NCBI RefSeq assembly: GCF_000389635.1
Contig: NC_021182.1
Location: 124,001-188,000 of the forward strand
Direction of reading: 5' to 3'
Source of the DNA: Clostridium pasteurianum BC1
GTDB taxonomy: Bacteria > Bacillota > Clostridia > Clostridiales > Clostridiaceae
DNA length: 64,000 nucleotides
Every line of letters begins with the position of its first letter. Position 1 is the first letter of the stretch. Below the pieces are notes generated by a model, which was not told the origin of the DNA, did no database searches, and saw only the letters and a program-made list of their open reading frames with translations. Positions 1-13,135 of this stretch are shown one piece after another. The position numbers were made by a program, and so were the translations under genes.

Positions 1-46
1 ATAATTTACAAAATATATTTAATTTTAATTACTAAGGAGGAATAAA

Positions 47-919
47 ATGAAAAAAATAATTATAGTTATAATATTAGTTTTAGCTTTATTACAAATATCG
101 GCATGTAGTAACAAAACTGTGGCAGAAAATAAATCTAATACTAGTAATACTAGTAATACTAGTAATACTGTGAATACTGCTAATTCTGTGAATATAGTTT
201 CCGGTGAGATTAATAATACTCGAGGTAAAGGCTTAGAGGTTAATAGTCCTAGTAGTAACATAGATACAAGTTCAAATACTATAAATGATATAAGTAATTG
301 GAATCATCCAGTAAAATATGTGTTTAAGAATGCAAATATTCAAATTGAAAAAGTGAATTTTAAGAATAATAAAACATACCCTATATTTTATATTGATTTA
401 ACAAAAAATATAGATTTTGATAATAAAACCTATTATAAAAATTTAATAAATCAACTGGCAACTGCTAATGGGTACTGGGATTATGAAATAATAGATACAA
501 AAAAGGATATTGATATCAAAGTAATTTGTGATAGAAGTAAGGGTAATGTAAAGCAAATAATATATAACAAAGATAATAATTACTTCGCTGAATCTCAAAA
601 CGATAAAAATGATACTAAGAACACAGATAATGAACTTATAAATTATTTAATCAATAATGTAAGTGAAGTGAAAAGTTTTATCAATTCATTAAAAAATAAT
701 GAAAATGCAAAAGGTATCGTATATGTGGAGCGCTATCCAGATAAAAACTCAAGTAATGTATATATAAGAGATTATTATGGGCTGTATGTTGGTGAAGAGC
801 ATACTGATCATAATGTAAATATATACAGATTTGCTATTAATAAGGATACTAAGGAAATATTATATTATGATGTTGTAAATGATAAATATGAAAGTATTAG
901 TGATTGGAGAAAAAAATAA
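47..919 (+). CDS. Putative secreted lipoprotein, unknown function
   Basis: This is a 290-aa protein with a lipoprotein signal peptide: MKK, then a hydrophobic stretch of about 14 residues, then the lipobox ISAC with the lipidated Cys at residue 20. It should therefore be anchored to the outer face of the membrane. Residues 30-45 are a low-complexity linker made of repeated Asn-Thr-Ser triplets, encoded by 9-bp direct repeats (AATACTAGT units near 137-170). The rest is rich in Asn, Lys, Asp and Tyr, and I recognise no domain in it. The start is fixed by AAGGAGGAATAAA just upstream. The gene lies 90 bp before the aminotransferase in the same direction, with no clear terminator between them. The function is unknown; the signal peptide assignment is secure. 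Confidence 0.75.
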   Translation: MKKIIIVIILVLALLQISACSNKTVAENKSNTSNTSNTSNTVNTANSVNIVSGEINNTRGKGLEVNSPSSNIDTSSNTINDISNWNHPVKYVFKNANIQIEKVNFKNNKTYPIFYIDLTKNIDFDNKTYYKNLINQLATANGYWDYEIIDTKKDIDIKVICDRSKGNVKQIIYNKDNNYFAESQNDKNDTKNTDNELINYLINNVSEVKSFINSLKNNENAKGIVYVERYPDKNSSNVYIRDYYGLYVGEEHTDHNVNIYRFAINKDTKEILYYDVVNDKYESISDWRKK

Positions 920-1010
920 ATAATTGTATCCAAACATTTAACAAAAAATTGATATGATATTATAATATAAATTTAGAATGAACAATTTAGTAATGCATAG
1001 GAGTGATATA

Positions 1011-2144
1011 ATGAAAAAGCCACTTATAATGACACCAGGGCCTACTGCAGTTAGAGAAAATGTTAGACTTGCTAGAGCAGAAGAAACTACGAATCCGGAT
1101 ATAGATGAAGAATTTTATGAGTTTTATAAAGAAACCTGTTATAGATTGGGAACTTTTTTAAAAACAAGTAATGAAGTAAGAATTTTAAGTGGGGAAGGAA
1201 TACTTGGTCTTGAAGCTGCCTGTGCATCTTTGACTGAACAAGGAGACAGAGTTTTAATAATTGAAAATGGCATTTTTGGTGAAGGTTTTGGAGATTTTGT
1301 AAAGATTTATGGAGGGGAACCTTTTTATTTTAGAAATAATAGAAAGCGAAAAATAGATATAGAAGAATTAAAAGCTTTTTTAGACAAGGATAGTAATTTT
1401 AAATATGCAACAGTAGTTCATTGTGATACTCCTTCTGGAGTTTTAAATGATATAGATAAAATATGTCCTATACTTAAGGAAAAAAACATATTAACAGTAG
1501 TTGATAGTGTAGCTGGCATGGGTGGCGAAGAAATAAGAGTAGATGATTGGAAAATAGATATAGTTTTAGGAGGTTCTCAAAAGTGTTTATCTGCACCTCC
1601 AGGACTTACATTTTTAAGTATAAGTGAAGATGCTTTTAGCGCAATGGAAAATAGACAAACACCAATAGCATCATTTTATTGTAATCTTTTAGTATGGAAA
1701 GATTATTATAAAGATAAATGGTTTCCATACACTCCACCTATAAGTGATATTATTGGACTTAAAAAGGCTGTAGACAACCTGTTAGGAGAAGATAATATAA
1801 TTGAAAGACATGATATAATTGCTAGTGCTACAAGGGCAGCGGTGGTTTCCTCTGGATTAAAGATTCATATAGAGGATGGATATTCAAATACAGTGACAGT
1901 AATTGATGTACCACATGGAATTAATGATAAAAAAATAATAAAATATATGCTTGATAATTATGGAGTTATGATTACAGGATCCTTTGGATACTTAGAAGGA
2001 AGAGTGTTGAGAATAGGACATATGGGTGAAAATGCTAAAGCAGGAAAAGTAGGATATACTTTGTTTGCTTTACAGAGGGCTTTAGAGCACTATGGCTTTA
2101 AGCTTTATAAAGATATGGCTAGTGTATTTTTCGAAAAAATTTAA
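1011..2144 (+). CDS. Class V pyridoxal-phosphate aminotransferase (alanine-glyoxylate / serine-pyruvate type)
   Basis: This is a 377-aa fold-type I PLP enzyme of the AGXT/serine-glyoxylate aminotransferase group. Seen: the N-terminal MTPGPT motif, the SGEGILGLEA segment that binds the cofactor phosphate, the VVDSVAGMGG aspartate region, and GGSQKCLSAPPG with the Schiff-base Lys at residue 191. Members transfer amino groups from alanine or serine to glyoxylate or pyruvate in the cytoplasm; the substrate cannot be read from sequence. An upstream in-frame ATG at 978 would add 11 residues, but the ribosome binding site AGGAGTGAT (999-1007) fits the ATG at 1011. A strong terminator follows 18 bp after the stop. 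Confidence is high for the family and low for the substrate. Confidence 0.9.
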   Translation: MKKPLIMTPGPTAVRENVRLARAEETTNPDIDEEFYEFYKETCYRLGTFLKTSNEVRILSGEGILGLEAACASLTEQGDRVLIIENGIFGEGFGDFVKIYGGEPFYFRNNRKRKIDIEELKAFLDKDSNFKYATVVHCDTPSGVLNDIDKICPILKEKNILTVVDSVAGMGGEEIRVDDWKIDIVLGGSQKCLSAPPGLTFLSISEDAFSAMENRQTPIASFYCNLLVWKDYYKDKWFPYTPPISDIIGLKKAVDNLLGEDNIIERHDIIASATRAAVVSSGLKIHIEDGYSNTVTVIDVPHGINDKKIIKYMLDNYGVMITGSFGYLEGRVLRIGHMGENAKAGKVGYTLFALQRALEHYGFKLYKDMASVFFEKI

Positions 2145-2162
2145 CTACCTAAAAGAAAGAGG

Positions 2163-2204
2163 CTGCCTCACAATGCATATCTATGTATTGTGAGGCAGTT
2201 TTTT
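2163..2204 (+). terminator. Rho-independent terminator after the aminotransferase gene
   Basis: A perfect 12-bp inverted repeat (CTGCCTCACAAT and its complement, 2163-2174 and 2187-2198) is followed by six T. It closes the lipoprotein/aminotransferase transcription unit. Confidence 0.9.
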
Positions 2205-2536
2205 AACTATTCTACAATTAAAAGTAATAATTAAAATCTGATTTTTAATAAACAAATGAGGTCATTCTCAAATCTGATAAATATTTATTTCTTTTAAGAT
2301 AGCCACTTTTTGCTATTATAAAGTATTTATTTTAAAAAATTGTGTATTTGGGATAAATACTTATCCTAGTGTATCATTATGAAATATAATTAGAAATAAT
2401 GAGATAAATTGATTAATTTTAATATAATATTAAATAATAAGCACATACTAATTTGTATAATAAGAAGATTATGATATACTAACACATGTTGTCGAGAAAT
2501 AGTGGATTAAATGAGTAAAAAGTCGTAAAAAAGTAG
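2205..2536. other. Non-coding region upstream of rRNA operon 1
   Basis: This is about 330 bp of very AT-rich sequence with no convincing gene. A possible additional rRNA promoter lies near 2453-2480 (TTGTAT, 16 bp, TATACT), upstream of the main promoter. Short reading frames here have no ribosome binding site. Confidence 0.4.
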
Positions 2537-2565
2537 TTGACATTATTGAATTGACTTGATATAAT
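2537..2565 (+). promoter_or_regulatory. rRNA operon 1 promoter
   Basis: A perfect sigma-A promoter: TTGACA (2537-2542), 17-bp spacer, TATAAT (2560-2565). Downstream comes the leader conserved in all four operons, with the small hairpin CTGTCAGATGACAG and a boxA-like GATCTTTGAAAATT near 2592-2605, as expected for antitermination of rRNA transcripts. Confidence 0.9.
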
Positions 2566-2725
2566 ATAAAAGCTGTCAGATGACAGGAATTGATCTTTGA
2601 AAATTAAACAGAGTATAAGAATAAAACAAACCAGCAATTCTTTAGATTTTAAGAAATTGAAATCAAGAGTAACAAATTCTTCAGTAAAATGGAGAAGCAA
2701 AGCGATGAGCTAACATCAAACTTAT

Positions 2726-4239
<1,514 letters not shown>

Positions 4240-4470
4240 TAAGCATGGTAGGATAACTACTGTGATATGGTTGTTTAACTCTTATCTCTGTTTAATTTTG
4301 AGAGATCAATATCTCTTAAATGTACTTTGAAAATTGCATAGTGAAACAAAAAGTAAAGTAAAATAATAAAACAAATATCCTTTGTATAATTAATCTTTAT
4401 CTTTAATAAAATGAAGATTAAAACAAAATAAAAGACTAAACTCGAAAAGCTAACGCTTAAGAGTATAACA

Positions 4471-7370
<2,900 letters not shown>

Positions 7371-7489
7371 TATTTAAATAAATTACTAAAGTGTATATTA
7401 GTATACAATATTATATTTTACTTTTACCCTTTACTATGCAATTTTGAGAGTACATTTTAATTCTTAATTTTAACTCTCAATTTAATATA

Positions 7490-7606
7490 TCCAGTGTCTA
7501 TGACTTAGAGGTAACACCCGTTCCCATTCCGAACACGAAGGTTAAGCTCTTATGTGCTGATGGTACTGCAGGGGTAGCCCTGTGGAAGAGTAGGTCGATG
7601 CTGGGT
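7490..7606 (+). rRNA. rrf: 5S ribosomal RNA, operon 1
   Basis: About 117 nt. The 5' TCCAGTGTC end pairs with the 3' GATGCTGGGT end, and the conserved loop CCCGTTCCCATTCCGAACAC is present. It lies 120 nt after 23S. Confidence 0.95.
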
Positions 7607-7615
7607 CTTATTTTT

Positions 7616-7691
<76 letters not shown>

Positions 7692-7723
7692 AAAAGACTT
7701 AAGTTTATAACTTAAGTCTTTTT
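7692..7723 (+). terminator. Terminator of rRNA operon 1
   Basis: The hairpin AAAGACTTAAG / CTTAAGTCTTT is followed by T residues directly after the tRNA-Phe CCA end. Confidence 0.85.
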
Positions 7724-7729
7724 CTATTA

Positions 7730-7761
7730 TAAAAAAATAGTATAGGAAAAATCCTATACTT
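7730..7761 (-). terminator. Terminator downstream of the peroxiredoxin gene (minus strand)
   Basis: Read on the minus strand, a perfect 9-bp stem (AGTATAGGA/TCCTATACT, 7739-7760) is followed by seven T. It faces the bcp gene, about 160 bp beyond its stop. Confidence 0.7.
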
Positions 7762-7922
7762 AAACAAAACTAATCTTTGGGGGATAATAAATTAATTATA
7801 TATCAATATAAAAAGTATAATAGCAAGTGTAAATATATATTATAAATCCAGAAAATGAGGAATCTTTGAAATCTACAAATATTATTAGTTTGCAGGAGTT
7901 TAGTATATAAAGCCCAGCTTTA

Positions 7923-8378
7923 TTAAATATTTTTAAGTATGTCTTCTATGTGACCATCTACTTTTACTTTTCTATATATTTTTTTTATATTACCAGTTTC
8001 ATCAATTATAAATGTGCTGCGTTCAATACCAATTTTCTTTTTTCCAAACAGAGTTTTTTCTTTTAATACATCATATAAATTACATACATGTTCGTTATCA
8101 TCTGATAGTAGTATGTAAGGTATGTTTAATTTTTTTATAAATTTATCATGTGAATCTAAGGTATCTCTACTTACTCCTAAAATTATAGCATTTAAATTAT
8201 TAAAATTTTCAATACCATCAACAAAACAAGTAGCTTCCTTAGAACATCCTGGAGTATTATCCTTAGGGTAAAAATAAAGGATTACTTTTTTGCCTATATA
8301 ATCACTTAATTTATGCTGCTTTCTATCGGAACCAATTAAAATAAAATCTGGTGCTTTTGAACCTTCTTTTATATCCAT
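7923..8378 (-). CDS. bcp: Thioredoxin-dependent peroxiredoxin, Bcp/PrxQ family
   Basis: This 151-aa cytoplasmic peroxidase reduces hydrogen peroxide and organic hydroperoxides using thioredoxin. Seen: the APDF start of the thioredoxin fold and YPKDNTPGCSKEATC, with peroxidatic Cys45 in the TPGC motif and resolving Cys51 five residues on, the spacing typical of atypical 2-Cys Bcp. The length matches the family. A TTG 12 bp upstream is also open, but GGTGAT sits correctly for the ATG used here. It stands alone between two stretches of non-coding DNA and has its own terminator. In a strict anaerobe it would be part of oxidative-stress defence (inference). Confidence 0.93.
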   Translation of the reverse strand: MDIKEGSKAPDFILIGSDRKQHKLSDYIGKKVILYFYPKDNTPGCSKEATCFVDGIENFNNLNAIILGVSRDTLDSHDKFIKKLNIPYILLSDDNEHVCNLYDVLKEKTLFGKKKIGIERSTFIIDETGNIKKIYRKVKVDGHIEDILKNI

Positions 8379-8510
8379 TTGAATCACCAACTTTATATAT
8401 TTTATATCACTATAATTATTATATAATAATTAATATTAAATATCAATAGTATATTGATTTGAATATTTTATAATTAACAAGAATAAACTAATAAAACACT
8501 ATGAATTTTA

Positions 8511-8686
8511 ATTTATCCGATGACTAGTAGCTGTAATACCTCATCGTACTCTGTTAAAGAGATTCATACAAAATTTAAAATTTTAGTCCTCTGTTTTTTT
8601 AGGTGGAGATAACAGCGACACGTCCCTGGATAATTCATCTAAACTTAGTGGGAGTACAAATTCCCACTAAGTAAGATTCATTGATA
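8511..8686 (+). repeat. Structured intergenic repeat, copy R1 (type A)
   Basis: It starts with the family core ATTTATCCGATGACTAG, has one degenerate internal hairpin unit (GATTCATACAAAAT... type), then AGGTGGAGATAACAGCGACACGTCCCTGGAT split over two short blocks, and ends with the type A hairpin (ACTTAGTGGGAG/ TCCCACTAAGT) and ATTCATTGATA. It runs antisense to both flanking genes and lies 27 bp from copy R2 in the same orientation. Confidence 0.85.
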
Positions 8687-8713
8687 TAATAATTTCATAG
8701 TGTTCTATCTTAA

Positions 8714-8904
8714 ATTTATCCGATGAGTACCTACTCTAATACTTTCATCGCACTCTGTGAAAGCGACCAAATACAAAATAAATTTTGTTTTGTCTGCTTT
8801 TCTTCAAAGTGAGAGTAAAGAGTGGCTATGTCCCTGGATAACGGTTTCTAAGCATCAGAGGTCATAACTAAAAACCCCACCTGATGCCAAGAACTCTGTT
8901 TATA
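8714..8904 (+). repeat. Structured intergenic repeat, copy R2 (type B)
   Basis: It shares the core ATTTATCCGATGA and the GTCCCTGGATAAC block with R1. It holds one internal unit (CACTCTGTGAAAGCGACC, then AAATACAAAATAAATTTTG). It ends in the alternative type B hairpin, TTTCTAAGCATCAG... paired with CTGATGCCAAGAACTCTG, finishing TTTATA. Confidence 0.85.
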
Positions 8905-8945
8905 GTGTAACAGATATTTTTAAGGCTAGTAGTATTAATTTAGTA

Positions 8946-9116
8946 TTATTTGTTATGGGAGAGTTTTGAACGTTTTGTGTATTTTTTAGAATTTGCGTCA
9001 GCGCCAACTTTCTCTCCGTTTTCAATGCCTATATTTCCTCCATTTTTAAAAAATATTTTTCTAAGTTCAGGATTAGATTTTGGTTGTGTTTTGTTTAAAT
9101 TTTTATTATTATCCAT
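8946..9116 (-). CDS. Small basic hypothetical protein (56 aa)
   Basis: A 56-aa reading frame beginning MDNNKNLNKTQPKSN and ending in a Lys/Ser/His-rich tail. AAGGAG (9125-9130 on the minus strand) sits 8 nt before the chosen ATG; a second ATG two codons upstream is too close to it. The product is rich in Lys and Asn, has no Cys and no membrane segment. I do not recognise the family. Its size and composition would suit a nucleic-acid-binding or spore-core protein, but that is only a guess. The strong ribosome binding site is the main support. Confidence 0.5.
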   Translation of the reverse strand: MDNNKNLNKTQPKSNPELRKIFFKNGGNIGIENGEKVGADANSKKYTKRSKLSHNK

Positions 9117-9381
9117 TTTCATTACTCCTTAATATAATGTAGTCATAGTATTTAATAGAAAACTATCTTGATAAATAATGATTCTTAAGATAGCATGGAA
9201 TAAAGTCTTCATATATTTGCAAATATGATTTAATATTAATTTAACCAAAATGCTTAAGAAATATATGAGGAATAATATGAGAAAGTATATTTTATTTATT
9301 AGTTGTATAATTGATTTTATGCAGTGATAATTTTAAAAAATAAATTATAGTATAGATTAAGTATTAAAAGGTGGGATATAC

Positions 9382-10110
9382 GTGAAGACTATAGCAGCTT
9401 TTTTTGATATAGATGGAACTTTATATAGGGAAGCTCTTATTACAGAAGTATTTAAAAAACTTATAAAATATGAAATAATTGAAGAAAGAACTTGGTTTGA
9501 AGAAGTTAAACCTGAGTATGAAAAATGGGATATAAGAATAGGTAATTATGATAATTATTTATTAAAGATGGCAGATATATATGTTGGGGCAGTTAAAGGA
9601 TTGCATAAGTCTCAAGTTGAATTTATAGCAAAGCAGGTTGTATCCCAAAAAGGAGATAGAGTTTATACTTATACTAGAGATAGAATAAAATGGCATAAAG
9701 AACGAGGACATAAGATAATAACAATATCAGGTAGCCCTTTAGAACTAGTAAAAGAAATGTCACTGAAGCATGGGTTTGATGACTATAGAGGGGCTAAATA
9801 TCTATTAGATGGAGATATATATACAGGTGAAGTTATTCCAATGTGGGATAGTAATAGTAAAAAGAAAGCTATAAATGATTTAATTAAGCTTTATGATATA
9901 GATTTAAATAAATCTTATGCTTATGGAGATACTTCTGGTGATTTAACCATGCTGGATGCTGTAAGATATCCTACTTGTATAAATCCAACCAGGGAACTCC
10001 TAGAAAAAATATTATTGAATGAATCACTTGGTAAAAAGATAAGTATAGTAGTAGAACGAAAGGATATGATATATAAGCTTAATATAAATTGTATTAAAGC
10101 TAACATATAG
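9382..10110 (+). CDS. HAD-superfamily phosphatase, subfamily IB (SerB-like)
   Basis: A 242-aa hydrolase of the HAD-IB group, which holds phosphoserine phosphatase and related enzymes. Seen: motif I FDIDGTL with nucleophile Asp9 and acid Asp11, motif II ISGSP (Ser116), the Lys cluster at 160-162, and motif III YGDTSGDLTML with Asp183 and Asp187 as Mg ligands. Residues 15-90 form the alpha-helical cap. The natural substrate is unknown. The start is GTG, set by AAAGGTGGG at 9367-9375; a TTG/GTG start is common in this window. It is followed by the TldD/E pair in the same direction after 110 bp with no terminator. Confidence 0.88.
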   Translation: MKTIAAFFDIDGTLYREALITEVFKKLIKYEIIEERTWFEEVKPEYEKWDIRIGNYDNYLLKMADIYVGAVKGLHKSQVEFIAKQVVSQKGDRVYTYTRDRIKWHKERGHKIITISGSPLELVKEMSLKHGFDDYRGAKYLLDGDIYTGEVIPMWDSNSKKKAINDLIKLYDIDLNKSYAYGDTSGDLTMLDAVRYPTCINPTRELLEKILLNESLGKKISIVVERKDMIYKLNINCIKANI

Positions 10111-10219
10111 AAAGTGTAAATTTATTTGTATATAACTAATAGTGGATTTTATCTATTATTTTAATATATTGTTTAAATTAAGCATTTTATTTATAATGAA
10201 AAAATAGAGGTGATAAAGT

Positions 10220-11647
10220 ATGAAAGTTAAAATATCAAACTTTTTATTAGAAAAGAAGTCCATGCTAAAAAAATTAATAGATATTTTGTCTATAGAGTTT
10301 AAATACGTATCTGTATTAGGAACAGATTCCTTTGGAAAACAGTATTTAGTTCAAAAGACAGGTATTTCTGTTGAAGATTCTTTTTGGAATGAAAGGGGTT
10401 TTGTTGTTCGAGTATATAATGATATAGGTTATTCGGAATACTCTTTCAATGATATTGATGCCATAAGCATTGAAAAAATAGCAAAAAATATAAAAACGAG
10501 AGTAAATAACCAAATAGAAAAAATGAGGTCATCAGTAAATATAACATCATATCCAATTATATCTGAAGAAGAAATAAGTAAAAGTTTTTTAGGAGATGTT
10601 GAGATTCCCTTTGAGAAAATTAGCGATAAAGAGATAATAGGTAAATTAACGGGATTAAATAAAAAGGCAGCTTTAATTTCTGAGTTTTTAATTGATTGTA
10701 AATTTAAATTACAACAAGTGCATGTTTCCAAAATATTTATTACGAATAAAAAAAAATTAAGTCAATCTTATGTTTGGAGTGAAGGATATATTTTTCCCAT
10801 AACTAGAAAAGAAGAGAATACAAAGTTTAACTTTTGTTCATTTTCTGGACTTAAAGGTGCAGAAATTTTAGAAGAAATGGATTCTAAAGTTGATGAAACA
10901 GTTGATATGGCAGTTAGATTATTAGATGCAAAACCATTAGAGCCGGGTGAATATGATGCAGTATGTTCACCAGATGTATCTGGAATAATTGCTCATGAAG
11001 CTTTTGGTCATGGAGTAGAGATGGATATGTTTGTTAAAAATAGAGCTAAAGCAAGGGAATATATAGATAAACCAGTTGCTTCACCTATTGTAACCATGAG
11101 AGACGGTGCAGCCTCGGCCATGGAAGTATCTTCTTATCTTTTTGATGATGAAGGTATCCTGGGAGGGGATACAACAATAATAAAAAATGGGATTTTAAAA
11201 ACGGGTATATGCGATCTGCTATCTTCTTTAAGACTGGGAATAAAGCCAACAGGCAATGGAAAAAGGCAGTCTTTTGAGAGAAAAGTTTATACAAGAATGA
11301 CAAATACATTTTTTGAAAATGGAACAGATAAATTAGAGGATATGATAGCTTCAATAAAATATGGGTATTTTTTAGACTGCCCTACAAGTGGTATGGAAGA
11401 TCCTAAGAATTGGGGAATTCAATGCATGGTTAATTATGGTCTAGAAATTAAAGACGGAAAATTTACGGGCAATATTGTGTCACCTGTAGTTATGACAGGA
11501 TATGTTCCAGATCTTTTAAAGTCTATTTCAATGGTTTCTGATGAGGCTGAATTAAAAGGTTCAGGTGCTTGTGGTAAGGGATATAAGGAATTTGTAAAAG
11601 TATCAAGTGGTGGACCATATATTAAGGCAAGAGTGAGGTTAGGATGA
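10220..11647 (+). CDS. tldD: TldD-family metalloprotease subunit
   Basis: 475 aa. The TldD half of a TldD/TldE protease pair, which in E. coli forms a heterodimer that degrades unfolded peptides and processes microcin B17 and CcdA. Seen: the zinc-binding HEAFGH (His259, Glu260, His264) followed by GVEMD, and the C-terminal GSGACGKG with Cys451, the third metal ligand in the characterised E. coli protein. The N-terminal half is the diverged PmbA/TldA domain. The stop TGA overlaps the ATG of the next gene (ATGA), so the two are translationally coupled. The start has GAGGTGATAA upstream. Confidence 0.92.
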   Translation: MKVKISNFLLEKKSMLKKLIDILSIEFKYVSVLGTDSFGKQYLVQKTGISVEDSFWNERGFVVRVYNDIGYSEYSFNDIDAISIEKIAKNIKTRVNNQIEKMRSSVNITSYPIISEEEISKSFLGDVEIPFEKISDKEIIGKLTGLNKKAALISEFLIDCKFKLQQVHVSKIFITNKKKLSQSYVWSEGYIFPITRKEENTKFNFCSFSGLKGAEILEEMDSKVDETVDMAVRLLDAKPLEPGEYDAVCSPDVSGIIAHEAFGHGVEMDMFVKNRAKAREYIDKPVASPIVTMRDGAASAMEVSSYLFDDEGILGGDTTIIKNGILKTGICDLLSSLRLGIKPTGNGKRQSFERKVYTRMTNTFFENGTDKLEDMIASIKYGYFLDCPTSGMEDPKNWGIQCMVNYGLEIKDGKFTGNIVSPVVMTGYVPDLLKSISMVSDEAELKGSGACGKGYKEFVKVSSGGPYIKARVRLG

Positions 11648-12945
11648 TGATAGATAAAATTAAAAATGTATTAGACAATCTTAACGAATTAGATGGATAT
11701 AAGATAATTGAGATAAAAACTAATTCTGAAGAATTGTTTTTTATAAAGAAAGAACTGGATATTACTAGAAGTAAAGAGGTGCAACATTTTAAAGTTACTG
11801 TTTATAAACATTTTCAAGAGAATGGAGAAAAGTATACAGGTAGTTCAACTTTTGATGTTCATCCTGGTACGAATGATAATGAGATACAAAAAATTGTAGA
11901 AAATAATATCTTTGCTGCTCAATTTGTGAAAAATCAGTATTATACATTGCCTCAGAAAGATAATAAAATTATTTCTAATATTGAAAGCAAATTTTCTACC
12001 AAGGAATTAAGTGATTGGATGCCAAAGCTTACGGAAGCTTTATATATTAATGATAAAGAAGAAAAAGGAGGCATAAATTCAGCAGAAGTATTTCTTAATA
12101 AAATATATAAAAGGATTATTACCTCAGAAGGAATAGATAAGAGTTTTGAGAATTATAAAGGTATGATAGAATTTGTAATAAATTGGAAAGAGGAGGAAGA
12201 GATAGAATTATATAAAATGCTTACCTTTTCTGACTATGAGCCTGGGTTTATTTCTGATGCAGTTAAAGAAACAATATTTTTAGCTAAAGAAAGAGCAAAT
12301 GCCAAAGAAACTGTTAAATCAGGGAAATATAAAGTCATTTTGAGAGATGAACCAGTAAAGGAAATATTAAAATATTATGTTGATAAAACAAGAGCAGATG
12401 CAGTGTATAATAAGCTATCTAATCTAAAAATTGGTGATTATATTCAAGGGGATAAAATAAAGGGTGATTTGATAAATTTAGAACTTGATCCAAACTTTAA
12501 AAATTCCATATATTCAGAGCCTTTTGATAATGAAGGTATTAGTCTATCAAAGATTAATATAATTGAAGATGGAAAATTAAAAAAATACCATGGAGATTTT
12601 AGGTACAGCCATTATTTAAATACTGAAGTAACGGGAAGTATAAGTAACTTTAAAATAAAACCGGGAACTAAGAATATAAGTGATATGAAGAAGGAAGAAT
12701 ATGTGGAATTAGTAGCTTTTTCAGATTTTCAATTGGATTCAGTAACAGGAAATTTTGGAGGAGAGATAAGATTAGGATGGTACTTTGATGGAAATGATAT
12801 TATGGTAATAACGGGGGGATCATTGTCAGGAAACATAAATAACATCCAGTCTAATATATTTTTATCTAAGGAATTACAAAATAGTGATGGTTTTATTGGC
12901 CCTAAGGCAATTGAAATGTTTAATGTGTCTATTGCTGGAAAGTAA
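11644..12945 (+). CDS. TldE/PmbA-family protease subunit
   Basis: 433 aa, same superfamily as the preceding protein but without HExxxH, as expected for the non-zinc TldE/PmbA partner. The C-terminal region has the family features SVTGNFGGEIRLGW and ITGGSLSGNI. It overlaps tldD by 4 nt, so the two are made together, and it probably forms a heterodimer with it in the cytoplasm. An alternative ATG one codon in (11647) cannot be excluded. The degraded substrate is unknown. No antibiotic-peptide precursor gene is seen nearby, so a general peptidase role is more likely than natural-product maturation. Confidence 0.88.
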   Translation: MMIDKIKNVLDNLNELDGYKIIEIKTNSEELFFIKKELDITRSKEVQHFKVTVYKHFQENGEKYTGSSTFDVHPGTNDNEIQKIVENNIFAAQFVKNQYYTLPQKDNKIISNIESKFSTKELSDWMPKLTEALYINDKEEKGGINSAEVFLNKIYKRIITSEGIDKSFENYKGMIEFVINWKEEEEIELYKMLTFSDYEPGFISDAVKETIFLAKERANAKETVKSGKYKVILRDEPVKEILKYYVDKTRADAVYNKLSNLKIGDYIQGDKIKGDLINLELDPNFKNSIYSEPFDNEGISLSKINIIEDGKLKKYHGDFRYSHYLNTEVTGSISNFKIKPGTKNISDMKKEEYVELVAFSDFQLDSVTGNFGGEIRLGWYFDGNDIMVITGGSLSGNINNIQSNIFLSKELQNSDGFIGPKAIEMFNVSIAGK

Positions 12946-12959
12946 TTAGTGAATAAGTA

Positions 12960-13100
12960 ATTTGCAGGTAAATATTAGGGTGGAATTTCAAGACTTTTTA
13001 AAAACTTTTATGACCAGTGGTACAGTTGTATTTAAAAGTGCATGAAAAAGTAGATTGATGGTTGAAAGTCTTGAAATTCCATAATTATAATTCTGCAAAT
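12960..13100. repeat. 141-bp inverted-repeat element between tldE and the Nudix gene
   Basis: The outer arms ATTTGCAG (12960-12967) and CTGCAAAT (13093-13100) enclose perfect 17-bp inner arms (TGGAATTTCAAGACTTT, 12981-12997, with its complement at 13065-13081). A further short stem CTTTTA/TAAAAG lies in the loop. It has the architecture of a non-autonomous mobile element or a folded RNA, and there is no T-tract to make it a simple terminator. Confidence 0.7.
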
Positions 13101-13135
13101 GATCAATTATTATTGAATTAACGGAGTGTGAAGGG

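Noticed and set aside
8511-8560. Hammerhead-type ribozyme suggested by CCGATGA in the repeat core
   Set aside because: The core lacks CTGATGA and the matching GAAA box in the right place.
9277-9327. A 16-codon frame MRKYILFISCIIDFMQ
   Set aside because: Too short and only a weak ribosome binding site; perhaps the remnant of a lipoprotein start, but not supportable.
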